In this document: positions 17,617 through 27,600 of the stretch, piece after piece | How positions within the stretch are numbered: the stretch's first letter is position 1 | Layout: each line of letters begins with the position of its first letter | NCBI GenBank assembly: GCA_040881995.1 | Contig: JBBECD010000025.1 | Location: 1-45,442 of the forward strand | Direction of reading: 5' to 3' | Source of the DNA: JAQCEJ01 sp040881995 | GTDB taxonomy: Bacteria > Planctomycetota > Planctomycetia > Planctomycetales > Planctomycetaceae | DNA length: 45,442 nt | Position numbers and translations under genes: made by a program | The notes under the pieces: model-generated | Seen by the model: the letters and a program-made list of their open reading frames with translations, nothing else | What the model was told of the DNA's origin: nothing | The model's database searches: none

Positions 17617-18714
17617 ATGAATACAAGTCTCCTCACTTCGCACGATGCATCGAAGCCTCCGCGCACTTTGCACCGCTGCTCGCGCCGTGCGATGCTGATG
17701 GCGTGTTTCGCGACGGTGTCGCTGACATGCGCGACTTCGGCGATCGCCGAATCGACGCGATCGACCATCGATTACGTGCAGCCGCGGATGGTGAAAATCT
17801 TCGGCTCGGGCAAGGGCTTTAAAGGGTTTTACGCCTACAGTACGGGTTTTCTCGTCAGTCCCGAAGGGCATATCGCGACGGTCTGGAGTTACGTGCTCGA
17901 CAGCGACCAGGTCACCGTGGTGCTGAACGACGGCCGGCGGTTCTCGGCGTCGGTCGTGGGAGCCGAACCTCCGCTCGATCTCGCGGTCCTTAAAATCGAC
18001 GCCGAAGGCTTGCAGCTTCCCTACTTCGATCTCAACGACGTCGAAGACGCCGATCTGGGAACCCGCGTGCTCGCCTTCAGCAATATGTTCAAAGTCGCGA
18101 CGGGCGACGAACCGGTGTCGGTGATGCACGGCGTGATCGCCGCGAAGACCAATCTGTCGGCTCGGCGCGGGCGTTACGAGACTCCCTATACCGGTCCGGT
18201 CTATATTCTCGACGCGGTCACGAACAATCCCGGCGCCGGCGGCGGCGTGATCGCTTCGCGCGACGGAAAACTGCTGGCGATGATCGGTAAGGAACTCAAG
18301 AACACCGACAGCAGCACGTGGCTGAACTACGCCGTGCCGATCAGCGAACTCCGCGTCTCGATCGATCAGATCATCACGGGAAATTTCGACGCGCCCGCGG
18401 CGGAAGACGATGAGACGCCGGTGGCCGGCGCACAATACCGGCCCGAAACGTGGGGAATGGTGCTCGTCCCCGACGTCGTGTATCGCACGCCGGCTTATAT
18501 CGACGCCGTTCGCCCGGGCACACCGGCGGAAGCGGCGGGGCTGCGGTCGGACGATTTGATTCTGTTCGTGAACGATAAACTCGTTTCCTCCTGCCGCGCG
18601 TTTCGCGAAGCCGTCAATCGCCAGGAAGAAGGAGACACGATGAAAATCGTCGTCCGCCGCGGCGACCAGCTCGTCACGTTCGAATTCGACGTGCGGTCGC
18701 CGGAGGAACAATAA
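17617..18714 (+). CDS. Trypsin-like/PDZ pseudoprotease (catalytic His and Ser lost)
   Basis: 365 residues with a signal peptide ending near A-I-A-E. The HtrA-like fold is recognisable from G-F-L-V-S-P-E-G-H-I, D121-L-A-V-L-K-I and an N-P-G loop. The catalytic His position reads Ser91 (T-V-W-S-Y-V for T-N-x-H-V), and the nucleophile position reads Gly208 (N-P-G-A-G-G-G for N-P-G-N-S-G-G). Asp121 remains. A C-terminal PDZ domain (about 285-360) contains G-T-P-A-E-A-A-G-L-R-S-D-D-L-I. It is 2 bases from the next gene and follows the active protease by 73. Such a protein could bind peptides, sense or scaffold, or inhibit by decoy. The frame is intact, so this is a working gene, not a decaying one. 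Confidence 0.87.
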   Translation: MNTSLLTSHDASKPPRTLHRCSRRAMLMACFATVSLTCATSAIAESTRSTIDYVQPRMVKIFGSGKGFKGFYAYSTGFLVSPEGHIATVWSYVLDSDQVTVVLNDGRRFSASVVGAEPPLDLAVLKIDAEGLQLPYFDLNDVEDADLGTRVLAFSNMFKVATGDEPVSVMHGVIAAKTNLSARRGRYETPYTGPVYILDAVTNNPGAGGGVIASRDGKLLAMIGKELKNTDSSTWLNYAVPISELRVSIDQIITGNFDAPAAEDDETPVAGAQYRPETWGMVLVPDVVYRTPAYIDAVRPGTPAEAAGLRSDDLILFVNDKLVSSCRAFREAVNRQEEGDTMKIVVRRGDQLVTFEFDVRSPEEQ

Positions 18715-18716
18715 TC

Positions 18717-20768
18717 ATGAGAATGTCTCAACCGATAACCGCATCGCCGCGACGCGCGATCGCGATGATGTGCCTGATGCTCGCAGCGACGGCTCTCTTT
18801 TCGGCGGCGGCGGCGAATGCGCAGAACTCCGGGAGCGAGCTCGAAGATCTCGAAGAACGGGCGTTTCAAACTGCCGCGGCGATGGCGCAGCCGTCGCTGG
18901 TCCGCATAGAAACGGTCGGCGGCATCGAAGTGGTCGATAACATTCTCACGCCCACGGGACCGACGACCGGCGTGGTCGTTTCTTCCGACGGTTATCTTCT
19001 TTCGAGTGCGTTCAACTTCATCTCCAGGCCGGCGTCGATCGTCGTCACGACGTACGAAGGTCGCAAATTTCCCGCGAAGCTGATCGCGAACGATCATTTG
19101 CGGATGTTATCGCTGCTCAAGGTCGAAGCCGACGGATTGATACCGGTCACGCCCGCCGCCGAGGAATCGTTTCAGCCCGGCCGGTGGGCGATCGCCATCG
19201 GCTGGACGTTCGACGCCGAGAGCCCGAACATCTCGGTCGGGATCATCAGCGCCGTGCGGCGCGTCTGGGGAAAAGCGATTCAGACCGACGCCAAGGTTTC
19301 GCCCGTCAATTACGGCGGACCGCTGGTCGATTTATCGGGGTACGCCTTGGGCATTCTCGTGCCGTTATCGCCCGATGGAAATTCGGCGACCAGCGGCGTG
19401 GAGTGGTACGATTCGGGCATCGGCTTCGCCATTCCGGTCCGCGACGCTCTCGACGCCGCCGAACGGATGAAAGCGGGAACCGACCTGCGCGTCGGGCTGA
19501 TGGGGATTTCATTCCGACATAACGGAAGCGTCGCCGAGAAACCGGCGATCGATCGCGTGCAATACGGTTCGCCGGCACAACAGGCGGGACTGAAGGAAAA
19601 CGACGTCATCACCGCCGTCGCGGGGGAAGCGGTGCGACGCATCGCCGACGTGCGTCAGCAAATGGGACGGTATTACGCCGACGACGAGGTCGCGATCATC
19701 GTCAAACGCGGCGAGGACTCGCTGACGGTGACGGTGCATCTGGTCGCCGAACTGCTGCCGTACGAATCGGGCTACCTGGGGATCCTTCCGCTGCGTACGT
19801 CAGCCGGCGACGCCAAGCCGGGTGATGAGTCCGCGGGAGTAACGATTCGATACGTCTTTCCGAAGAGTCCTGCGGACGAGGCGGGGCTGCAGCGTCGCGA
19901 CCGCATCGTTCAGTTTCAGGATCAGCCGGTGAAAGATTATTCGCAGTTGCGCGATCTCGTCAGCCGCACGCTGCCCGGTGACACGATCGCACTGACCGTG
20001 CTCAGAGAACAAAAAAAAGCGGCCGTCGAACTGAAACTCGCGATCATTCCGAACGATCTGCCGCCGGACGATTTGCCCACGCGGACTTCGCAGATCGCCG
20101 ATGCGGAGAAACCAGAGGACGCCAAAGATAAGCAGGGGGCTCCCGCCGAACCGACGGGACGGTTGAACGAAACGCTCCCCGGCCGCGAAGAGAGTTATTG
20201 GGCGTACGTGCCCGGCGATTACGATCCGCGGGAAACGTACGGCCTCGTCGTCTGGATTCATCCCACGGGCGACACGCACGAAGCGATCGTCCTCGAGCGC
20301 TGGAAGACGATTTGCGACACCCGCCGGCTGATTCTCCTCGGGCCCAAATCCGAGCGCGCCGAATGGTCGCCCGAGCATACCGATTTCGTCAAAGAGGCGA
20401 TCGAGGAGATCGCCCGCCGATATAACGTCGATCCTTTTCGGAAGGTCATCTTGAGTTACCGCGGCGCGGGGGCGTTCGCTCAGTTTCTGGTGAATAAAGA
20501 ACAAGACCTGTTCGCGGGCGTGGCGATGTGGCAATCGCCGCTGTTGATTCCTCCCCCCGACCACGAGCCCGACAACCACTGGCAGTGGTATTTGGGCTGC
20601 CATGAAGACGACCCGATGCAACCGCTGATTGAAAAATCGGTCGAGAAACTGCACGAGATGAAATACCCGGCGGCGAAGGCGACGTGGGCCGGAAACGCCG
20701 ACGAGTTCCCGCCGGGGGAGACCGTCGAAGATCTCGCCCGCTGGATCGACGCGCTCGACCGATTGTAG
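18717..20768 (+). CDS. Pseudoprotease with two PDZ domains and a degenerate alpha/beta-hydrolase domain
   Basis: A 683-residue protein with a signal peptide ending near A-N-A-Q. The trypsin-like domain has lost all three catalytic positions: His to Phe99, Asp to Met130, Ser to Tyr199 (P-V-N-Y-G-G-P-L). Two PDZ domains follow (about 255-345 and 355-445), each with a G-S-P-A-x-x-A-G-L or K-S-P-A-D-E-A-G-L groove motif. After a linker, about 490-683 resembles a polyhydroxybutyrate-depolymerase/esterase-like alpha/beta hydrolase. Its nucleophile elbow reads S-Y-R582-G-A-G where G-x-S-x-G-G is expected, and the late His motif reads A-D-E-F-P. It is probably a binding scaffold with two dead enzyme folds. 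Start supported by the 2-base gap to the previous gene. Confidence 0.85.
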   Translation: MRMSQPITASPRRAIAMMCLMLAATALFSAAAANAQNSGSELEDLEERAFQTAAAMAQPSLVRIETVGGIEVVDNILTPTGPTTGVVVSSDGYLLSSAFNFISRPASIVVTTYEGRKFPAKLIANDHLRMLSLLKVEADGLIPVTPAAEESFQPGRWAIAIGWTFDAESPNISVGIISAVRRVWGKAIQTDAKVSPVNYGGPLVDLSGYALGILVPLSPDGNSATSGVEWYDSGIGFAIPVRDALDAAERMKAGTDLRVGLMGISFRHNGSVAEKPAIDRVQYGSPAQQAGLKENDVITAVAGEAVRRIADVRQQMGRYYADDEVAIIVKRGEDSLTVTVHLVAELLPYESGYLGILPLRTSAGDAKPGDESAGVTIRYVFPKSPADEAGLQRRDRIVQFQDQPVKDYSQLRDLVSRTLPGDTIALTVLREQKKAAVELKLAIIPNDLPPDDLPTRTSQIADAEKPEDAKDKQGAPAEPTGRLNETLPGREESYWAYVPGDYDPRETYGLVVWIHPTGDTHEAIVLERWKTICDTRRLILLGPKSERAEWSPEHTDFVKEAIEEIARRYNVDPFRKVILSYRGAGAFAQFLVNKEQDLFAGVAMWQSPLLIPPPDHEPDNHWQWYLGCHEDDPMQPLIEKSVEKLHEMKYPAAKATWAGNADEFPPGETVEDLARWIDALDRL

Positions 20769-20853
20769 TTTCTGCGGTCTGACGCATCCGAAATTCACCT
20801 CGCCGATATTGTCATCGCCACATCGTATACTCCACGTCAGGGAAGACGGATTG

Positions 20854-21663
20854 ATGTCAGACCCCTACTTCGAAGCGATCATTCTCGGCATCGTGCAGGG
20901 AATCGCGGAATTCCTGCCGATCAGTTCGTCGGGGCACCTCGTCATCGTCGAAACGCTGCTGGGGATGAAAGCCGAAACGAATCTGCTGCTCGACGTCATG
21001 CTGCACGTCGGAACGCTCGGTTCGATTCTGGTCGTCTATCGCAAGGACGTCTTCGCCCTGTTGCATCAGCCGAAGTTGTGCGCGGCGATCGTCGTGGGGA
21101 CGCTGCCCGCGGTCGTTATCGGGCTTTCGCTGAAGGATTTTTTTGAAGCGGCGTTCGGCAATCCGCTGTTGGTGGGGTGTTGTCTGCTCGTCACCGCCGT
21201 GCTGCTCATCGCCGGGCAACGATTGGAACGGGCGCAACGGCAGCTCGACGCGCTGGATCTCAAACGCGCGTTCGGCATCGGCCTGTTTCAGGCGTTTGCG
21301 ATTTTGCCGGGGGTCTCGCGTTCGGGAAGCACGATCGCGGGGGGGCTGATTCTCGGGCTCGATCGTCAATCGGCGGCGACGTTTTCGTTTTTGCTCGCCA
21401 TACCGGCGATCGGCGGCGCGGCGGTGTTGACGCTCAAGGACGTCTTCGATGCCGCCACGGCGGCGACGGCCGCATCCGCCACGCCTGCGACGATTCCGTG
21501 GGGCGCGATTCTCGCCGGAACGGTCGCCTCGTTCTTCGTCGGCTGGATGTCGCTGCGCACGCTGCTCCGGCTGATCACGCAGCGGCGCTTGCACTGGTTC
21601 GCCGCCTACTGTGCGATGGCGGGCCTGGCCGTGATCGTGTGGCAATTGAGCGTCAGAACCTGA
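20854..21663 (+). CDS. uppP: Undecaprenyl-diphosphate phosphatase
   Basis: A 269-residue integral membrane enzyme that removes a phosphate from undecaprenyl diphosphate to recycle the lipid carrier for cell-wall and surface-polymer synthesis. The ATG at 20854 has GGGAAG about 9 bases upstream; an in-frame start at 20809 lacks support. The first helix carries G-I-V-Q-G-I-A-E-F-L-P-I-S-S-S-G-H-L, the family's acidic/His motif, and the second signature reads P-G-V-S-R-S-G-S-T-I. Length and about eight hydrophobic segments fit the family. An A/T-rich stretch around 205-218 forms an unusual loop. The stop codon lies 3 bases from the stop of the convergent giant gene, with no terminator between. 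Confidence 0.97.
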   Translation: MSDPYFEAIILGIVQGIAEFLPISSSGHLVIVETLLGMKAETNLLLDVMLHVGTLGSILVVYRKDVFALLHQPKLCAAIVVGTLPAVVIGLSLKDFFEAAFGNPLLVGCCLLVTAVLLIAGQRLERAQRQLDALDLKRAFGIGLFQAFAILPGVSRSGSTIAGGLILGLDRQSAATFSFLLAIPAIGGAAVLTLKDVFDAATAATAASATPATIPWGAILAGTVASFFVGWMSLRTLLRLITQRRLHWFAAYCAMAGLAVIVWQLSVRT

Positions 21664-21666
21664 CGC

Positions 21667-24600
21667 TCACGTCGCGGCGCGGGCCGCGGGCGTTCGCCAC
21701 TGCTTCCACGAGCGGAACACGGCGTACACGAACAGGCAGAAGCCGACCAGGCTCGCTTCGAGAAACAGCCACCAGACGAGCGTCAGACCGATCGCAAAGA
21801 CGGGAACCGAGAGATCCCATGGCATCGAACCGGTCCAGGAAGTCACTTTTCGCAGCGCAAACCACGTGAGACCGAACGCGAACGCCGCCAACAGGCCGAG
21901 ATACCAACGCGCGTCGATCCACCAGATGACAATGTTCGAATCGGCCTTCGCGCCGATCCATTCGCCTTGAACGAAATCGTTCGTCAAAATTCCGCCCGAA
22001 CGAGACGCCGTGCTCAACCACAACGATTCGTCCGGCGTTTCGTGGGCCGCGGCGGCGAGATCGTCTTCATAGAGATCCCGCAGCGCCCGCCAGCGCGCCG
22101 ACATGGCGGGCAGCCGCGATATCGAGCGTGATTCCTCCCGTTCGAAGTCGTTCAAGAACCGCAGTTCCCTCACCAGATTTCGACGCAGCCGCTCGTTGCC
22201 GTCGGGACTGTTCTCGGCGGAATTCTGAACCTGGTTCGAAAGCTGTTCGGCCAGATCGAGATGATATTCCAGCTCTCCCAGCGGAACCATACCGGCGATC
22301 GCCAGCCGGCGTTGCCGCGGCGACGTGATGATCTCGATGAAATGCCGCTCCGGCGCGAATTCCTTGATGCGCGGCAGGTCGAGTTTTGTGCTGAGCAGAA
22401 TCCGCCACGAGGCATCGATCGGCTGCTGCCAGATTAAGTCGACGACGTTGACCGAACCGGACGAATTCGGCGTTCCCAAGGGGACCGCGAGTTCCCCGCG
22501 CTCCGAGACCGCTGCCGACAACGTCGCACCATTGAGCAGCACGGCGACCAGCCGCGATCCCGCGGGAAAATCGATTCTCAGCACGCGGCCCGGCGCCGAT
22601 TCCGCACAGATTTCGGTTCGGCCCATGCATCCGGTCGAGGCATCGAACCGGCATTCCGACCGCATCCAGGTTATCGTCAACTGCGCCTGCTGTTCGCGCG
22701 ACGCCGCGGGAGTCAGCGTCCACGCACCCTCCGCCTTGCTATACAAGCGGGCAATGTTCCCCGGGAAAAACGACTCCAACACCGGACGGCTCCACAGCGG
22801 CATCTCCTCGGGAACCTGCCGTTCGCTTCCCTCCTGCGGCCGCATCACGTCGCGCGGAGAGATCATCAGCCAGCGCTGCGTCACGTCGCCGCCACGAAGG
22901 GCAGCGACCGGGACCGCCCACGAACCGTCTCCCTTGATCGTCCATTCTCCTTCCACAACCAGCACGTGACCGGCGGGATCCGCGGCATCGGGAACGAACG
23001 TCACAACGGGCGAACCGCCCGCGGCATCGGCCGGTTCGATCTTCGCCGTCGGGCCCGAGACGATGCGGGGAGCGTCGACTTCCGCCGGGAGTTCGATGCG
23101 GAGCATCGGCTGCGAACCGTGAAATTGTTCGACGTGCCAGAGCATGCGCACGATCCAGGTTTTTCCCGACTTCGGTTTTAAGGCCGTGAAATGCGACAGT
23201 TCGGGACTGCGCATCGACTCCGCCGAACTGCGGATCGACTGCCGTTCGGCCGGTTGATCTTCGGACGATTGATTCTCGGGCTGACGGACAAAACGTCCCA
23301 GCGTCGCCCAGTCGACGCCGGGAGGAACGACGTCCTGGTCGGCGGAGAAGGTCTGCCACCGTTCGTCGGGCGTCAAGTCGAGCCGCAGCGCCGCATCATG
23401 ACGAATCGCCACCGTCGCCCGGTCCATCACGTCCGCCTGATAATGCACGCGCGGAAGCGGCACGGCGGCGCCGATCATCGCGGGAAGAAACCCCCGCAGC
23501 GTGATCAACTGCGTCGACGACGTGAGGTCTTTGAGAATCAGCTTCAAACGGTCGTTCTGACGGATGAAATGCGACAACCGCTCGGCTTCGTCCTGTTTCA
23601 CCGAGATCTCTTCCAATTGAATCGCGGGATCGAGAACGATTTCGTGAACGAGGGCCGGCGTCTGCGACGTCTCGACTTCGATCGTTACCGACCATTGCAC
23701 CCGCTGGCGCGTGAAGTGAAAAATCTCATCCTGCCGGGCCTTTCTCACGCTCCGCAGCGGACGCAGTTCAAAGGCGATGCGGCTTTCGGGAACGAAGGAC
23801 GAGATGAACGCGGTCCGGCGAGATTCTCCGTCGAGGCCCCACTTTTTATAAAATTCCTCGGCGGGAATGTCCCGGAGGATCATCTGCTCGTCGGTCGACG
23901 AGAGCAGTTCGTAACCCGGAAGACCCGCCACCGCCGCTTGCACGTCTTCGAGTTTTGCCTCGGCCTCGGCGGCGGCGCGCCCCAGCCAGGAAAGCGGAGA
24001 GATCGAAATCCGTCCGCTGCCGTCCGACGTCACCGGCGAAAGCCACTCGACGTCGACCACGAATTCCTCAGGCACCGGTTCGGCGAATTCGACCAGCAAT
24101 CGCCTGCCGCCGTCGGCGTCGGAAAAGACTTCGAACGTCGAGGGTTTCTCCGTCGTCACCTTTTCGACGACCACTCCCGCGGGCACGTCCCACAAAACGT
24201 CGCGGACGCTGCCGCTGACGGTCCGATGGTGCACGCGGCTTTGCCCGCGAACGACCGTGGGAGAGAATTCGAGCAGACTTTGATGCGTGACGCTTAGAAC
24301 AACCGGCGCGGAAACCTGCGGCTGCCGGTTCCACGAAACCGCCAGTCGAGTCTGCCGCCCGAGCGGCACGGCGAATTCCCGCGGGATTTCGGCGGCCGGA
24401 AGATCGCCTCGCCGGTCGTTCACGCGGACATCCGCCGGCGGCTGCGCGAACGCGAGGCGAAACTGACTTTGAGAGACGGCCGGAATCTCGATGAGAAAAC
24501 TCCCGCCGTCGTTCTGCTGTTTCACGACCGGATGCAGCAACAGCGTCACCTCGCGAAGTTGAATGTTTTGGGAGGCGTTTGCCGATGGGCGGTTTGCTTC

Positions 24601-27600
24601 GCCGTTCACTTCCGCGTCTGCCTCTTCGGGCAGCGGAGGGGGAGCCGGACTGAGAAGACGCGATTTCAACTCGATCGTAAATCCGTTGCGCTCGGGAACC
24701 GCGAAAATCGGATGGCTCTTTCCGTCGACGATGCAAGCCGATTCGCGGGCGAGATGAACGTGCCGGATCGGCAAATCGATCACGGTCGTCGGATGCTCCG
24801 CATCGGCAAAAACGGCGAGCCGAAACTTCGCTTCGATCGAAAGATGATTGTCCCGATCCCAATGTCCAAGATATTCCGCCGACGTGATTAAATAGTCGAC
24901 GCCGCCGGACTGCAGCCGCGCGGAGTACGCGGCGAGCCGCACCGCTTGATCGGATTTCAAATAGACCAGATCGTTTTGGTCGCCACTTTCGCCCTCAAGT
25001 GAAAAGGGAACCAGCACGTCCCACGTCTCGCCGGCATCTTCGATTTTTTGCCGGGTTGGGACCGAAGCGTCCGAATCGCGACCCGTCGGCAGCGGGGCGG
25101 CGACCCCCGATTCGGTCTGCGCACCGGCTCTGACGGCGAGACTGAGCACGAGCAGAATCATCAGCGAAGCGCTGCCGGTCATGCCGTGCGTCCCGTCGAT
25201 GATCGGCACGGTGTCTTCCGAACCGGATACCGCTCGTGAAACGGGAACCCGGCGATCGACGAACCATGCCTTGTGCATCCAGGCGCTCGGCAAACAGGCG
25301 ATCAAGATCGAACCGAACGCGATTCCTCCCAGCGGAACCGAAAAGGGCGCGGGGGCGAACCAGACCGCAGCCAGCAGCAGCGACCACCACGTAATCCCCG
25401 CCACGCCGGTCAACGCGCTCGGCGTGTAAATGCGCACGGCGCCGCCGATCAGCAGCGTGCACCAGAACGCAAACCAGCCGATCCACGTCAATTGGCTTTC
25501 GTTCCAGACGACGAGCGACGGAGCGGCAGGAAACAGCCGGCCTTGCCAATGGATGCGTTGCCACAACTCGCCGTCGGACGTTCCCCGGCCGTCCGCCGTG
25601 TCGGCCTCATCGCCGCGCAAGCGATGATACATGCCGCGCCAAGCCGAGGAATCGAACGGATTGAATCCGTGCTGCGTCCGGCTTCTGCCGAGAGGACCGA
25701 ACCAGCGGGACTTCCAGCCGAACGATTCGGCCTCGTCGAGGCCGTTCAAGCCGCGCGGTATCGATTCGAGGAAATACCCGTCGGGCAACAGCACGTCCCA
25801 ATCGAATTGAATCACCGGAACGTCGACGCGCGGCAGCGGAATGTGCATTCGGTCCCGCAGCCGGATCGACTCTGCCGGCTCCTGATATTCGACTTCAATC
25901 TGATGGCTTTCGCGAGTTGCGGAGGCATCGTCTCCCACCGCGCGGCTCATCGAAACGACGTGTTGCGTCCCGCGGTACTGCGGTTGTACTTCTTGTCCGT
26001 TAACGCGGGTGGCGATCCAGTTCACATGTGACGGAAGCTCGTATACAAACTCGACCGACCGCACGTCGCCGAGCAAGTCGAACCGCACCCGATGCTGATT
26101 CTCGCCCGTCCCATCGGCGAAAATGCGCGATTGCAAATGGACCATCGCCGCCGGATTCGCTTGTCCGCCGTTCAGCCCCGGCTTGATATGCATTTCGAAC
26201 GTTTCGGCGACGTCGTCGTATTCCCATTGAAGAATCCTCGCCGACGGTTCGGAGATTTGATCCTGAGAAATCACTTCCTGGTTCTGCAGCGTTCGCGCCG
26301 TCGTGACGGTTTCGAGCTCGATGCCCTTGGGGCCGTGCAATTCGATCGTGCCGCGAAACGATTTCGACTGCGGCAGAAAGACGAGTTGTCCCGCCGCTTG
26401 CCCGGCATGATAACGAATGCGCTGCGCGCGAAGCCGAATCGGTTCTTGCGTCGCTTCCGGCAGACGGATTTCCCACAGTTCGCCTTTGGCGGGGAGGTTC
26501 CAATTCTGATGCCGGTCCCCTGGCAGACGCTGCACGTCGACGGGAACGACGCGATCCGACAATTGTTCCCATTCGAATTCCGGACCCGTCCCCGAAACAT
26601 ACACGAGAATGCGGTCGATCGGCTCGGACACCGGTTCGACGAAAATGAAATACCGCTCGAACAAGCGGTCGGCGAGAAATTCGTATTCCACCGTCGCCGT
26701 CCCCGTTAGACCCTGACGAACATGAGGAAACTCGAGTTGCGTCCCTTCACCGGAATTGAACGACGTCGCGAACCACAACGCCGGCTGCGCGTTCTCCTGA
26801 AGCGACCGATACAACGGCGACGCCGACCAGTTTGCGCTCAACGCATCGGCCGACGCCGGCTGCATTCCGTCGGCCAACTGCTCGTGAGGCGGCTCCTGAC
26901 CGGGGGAATGAACCGCATACACCGTTTCGGAAAGCTGACACGCCTGCGGCTCCAGGTACGGAAAACTCAGCACGTCTTCCGCGGTTCCCGGAGTCTGCTT
27001 CGCGCGCAATCGGAGCGACAGCGGATGTTCCCCGTCCACGGCTTTGGCCACGTCGAGAATCAGCCATTGATGTTCCGCCGTCGCCGGTTCGATCGTCCAC
27101 TTCAAAATTTGACCGGTGTCGGACTCCGGTCCTGCCAGTTGCACCTCGGCGATATCCCAGCGAACCGGCAACAGATTGCGGATTTGATACGTCGACCCCG
27201 AACGGCTCCGCAGCGACATCTCCGCCGCCCACGACCAACCCGACGACTCGTGAGCGAGGTGATGCAGCACCCGTGCCGAGAGTTGAATGGCGGGAAACGC
27301 GATTTGGATCGTCAGCCCGGCCGCCGAATCGTTCTGCACCAGTTGATACGTCGTCCCGGTCGTCGCGCCGGTCGACGTTTTCTGCAGCCGGCACCCCTGC
27401 GTCGTGATTTCGTTCAACTGCAGCGGAGGCTCGATCGTCAATTGAATGCCGCCCTGCAGAAACAATCCCGACATGCGGAAGATCGGGAGCTGCCAATCCT
27501 GATCGACCACCGCTTCGGCGAAACCGTTGATGCGGATCTGCCGCAGCGGACCGCGCACGGGATCGGGGAGTTTGACCGTCAGCACGTTTTCGTTTGATGC

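Noticed and set aside
23191..24297. Plus-strand frame opposite the 2342-residue gene
   Set aside because: Same reason: antisense to a supported gene, no recognisable motif.
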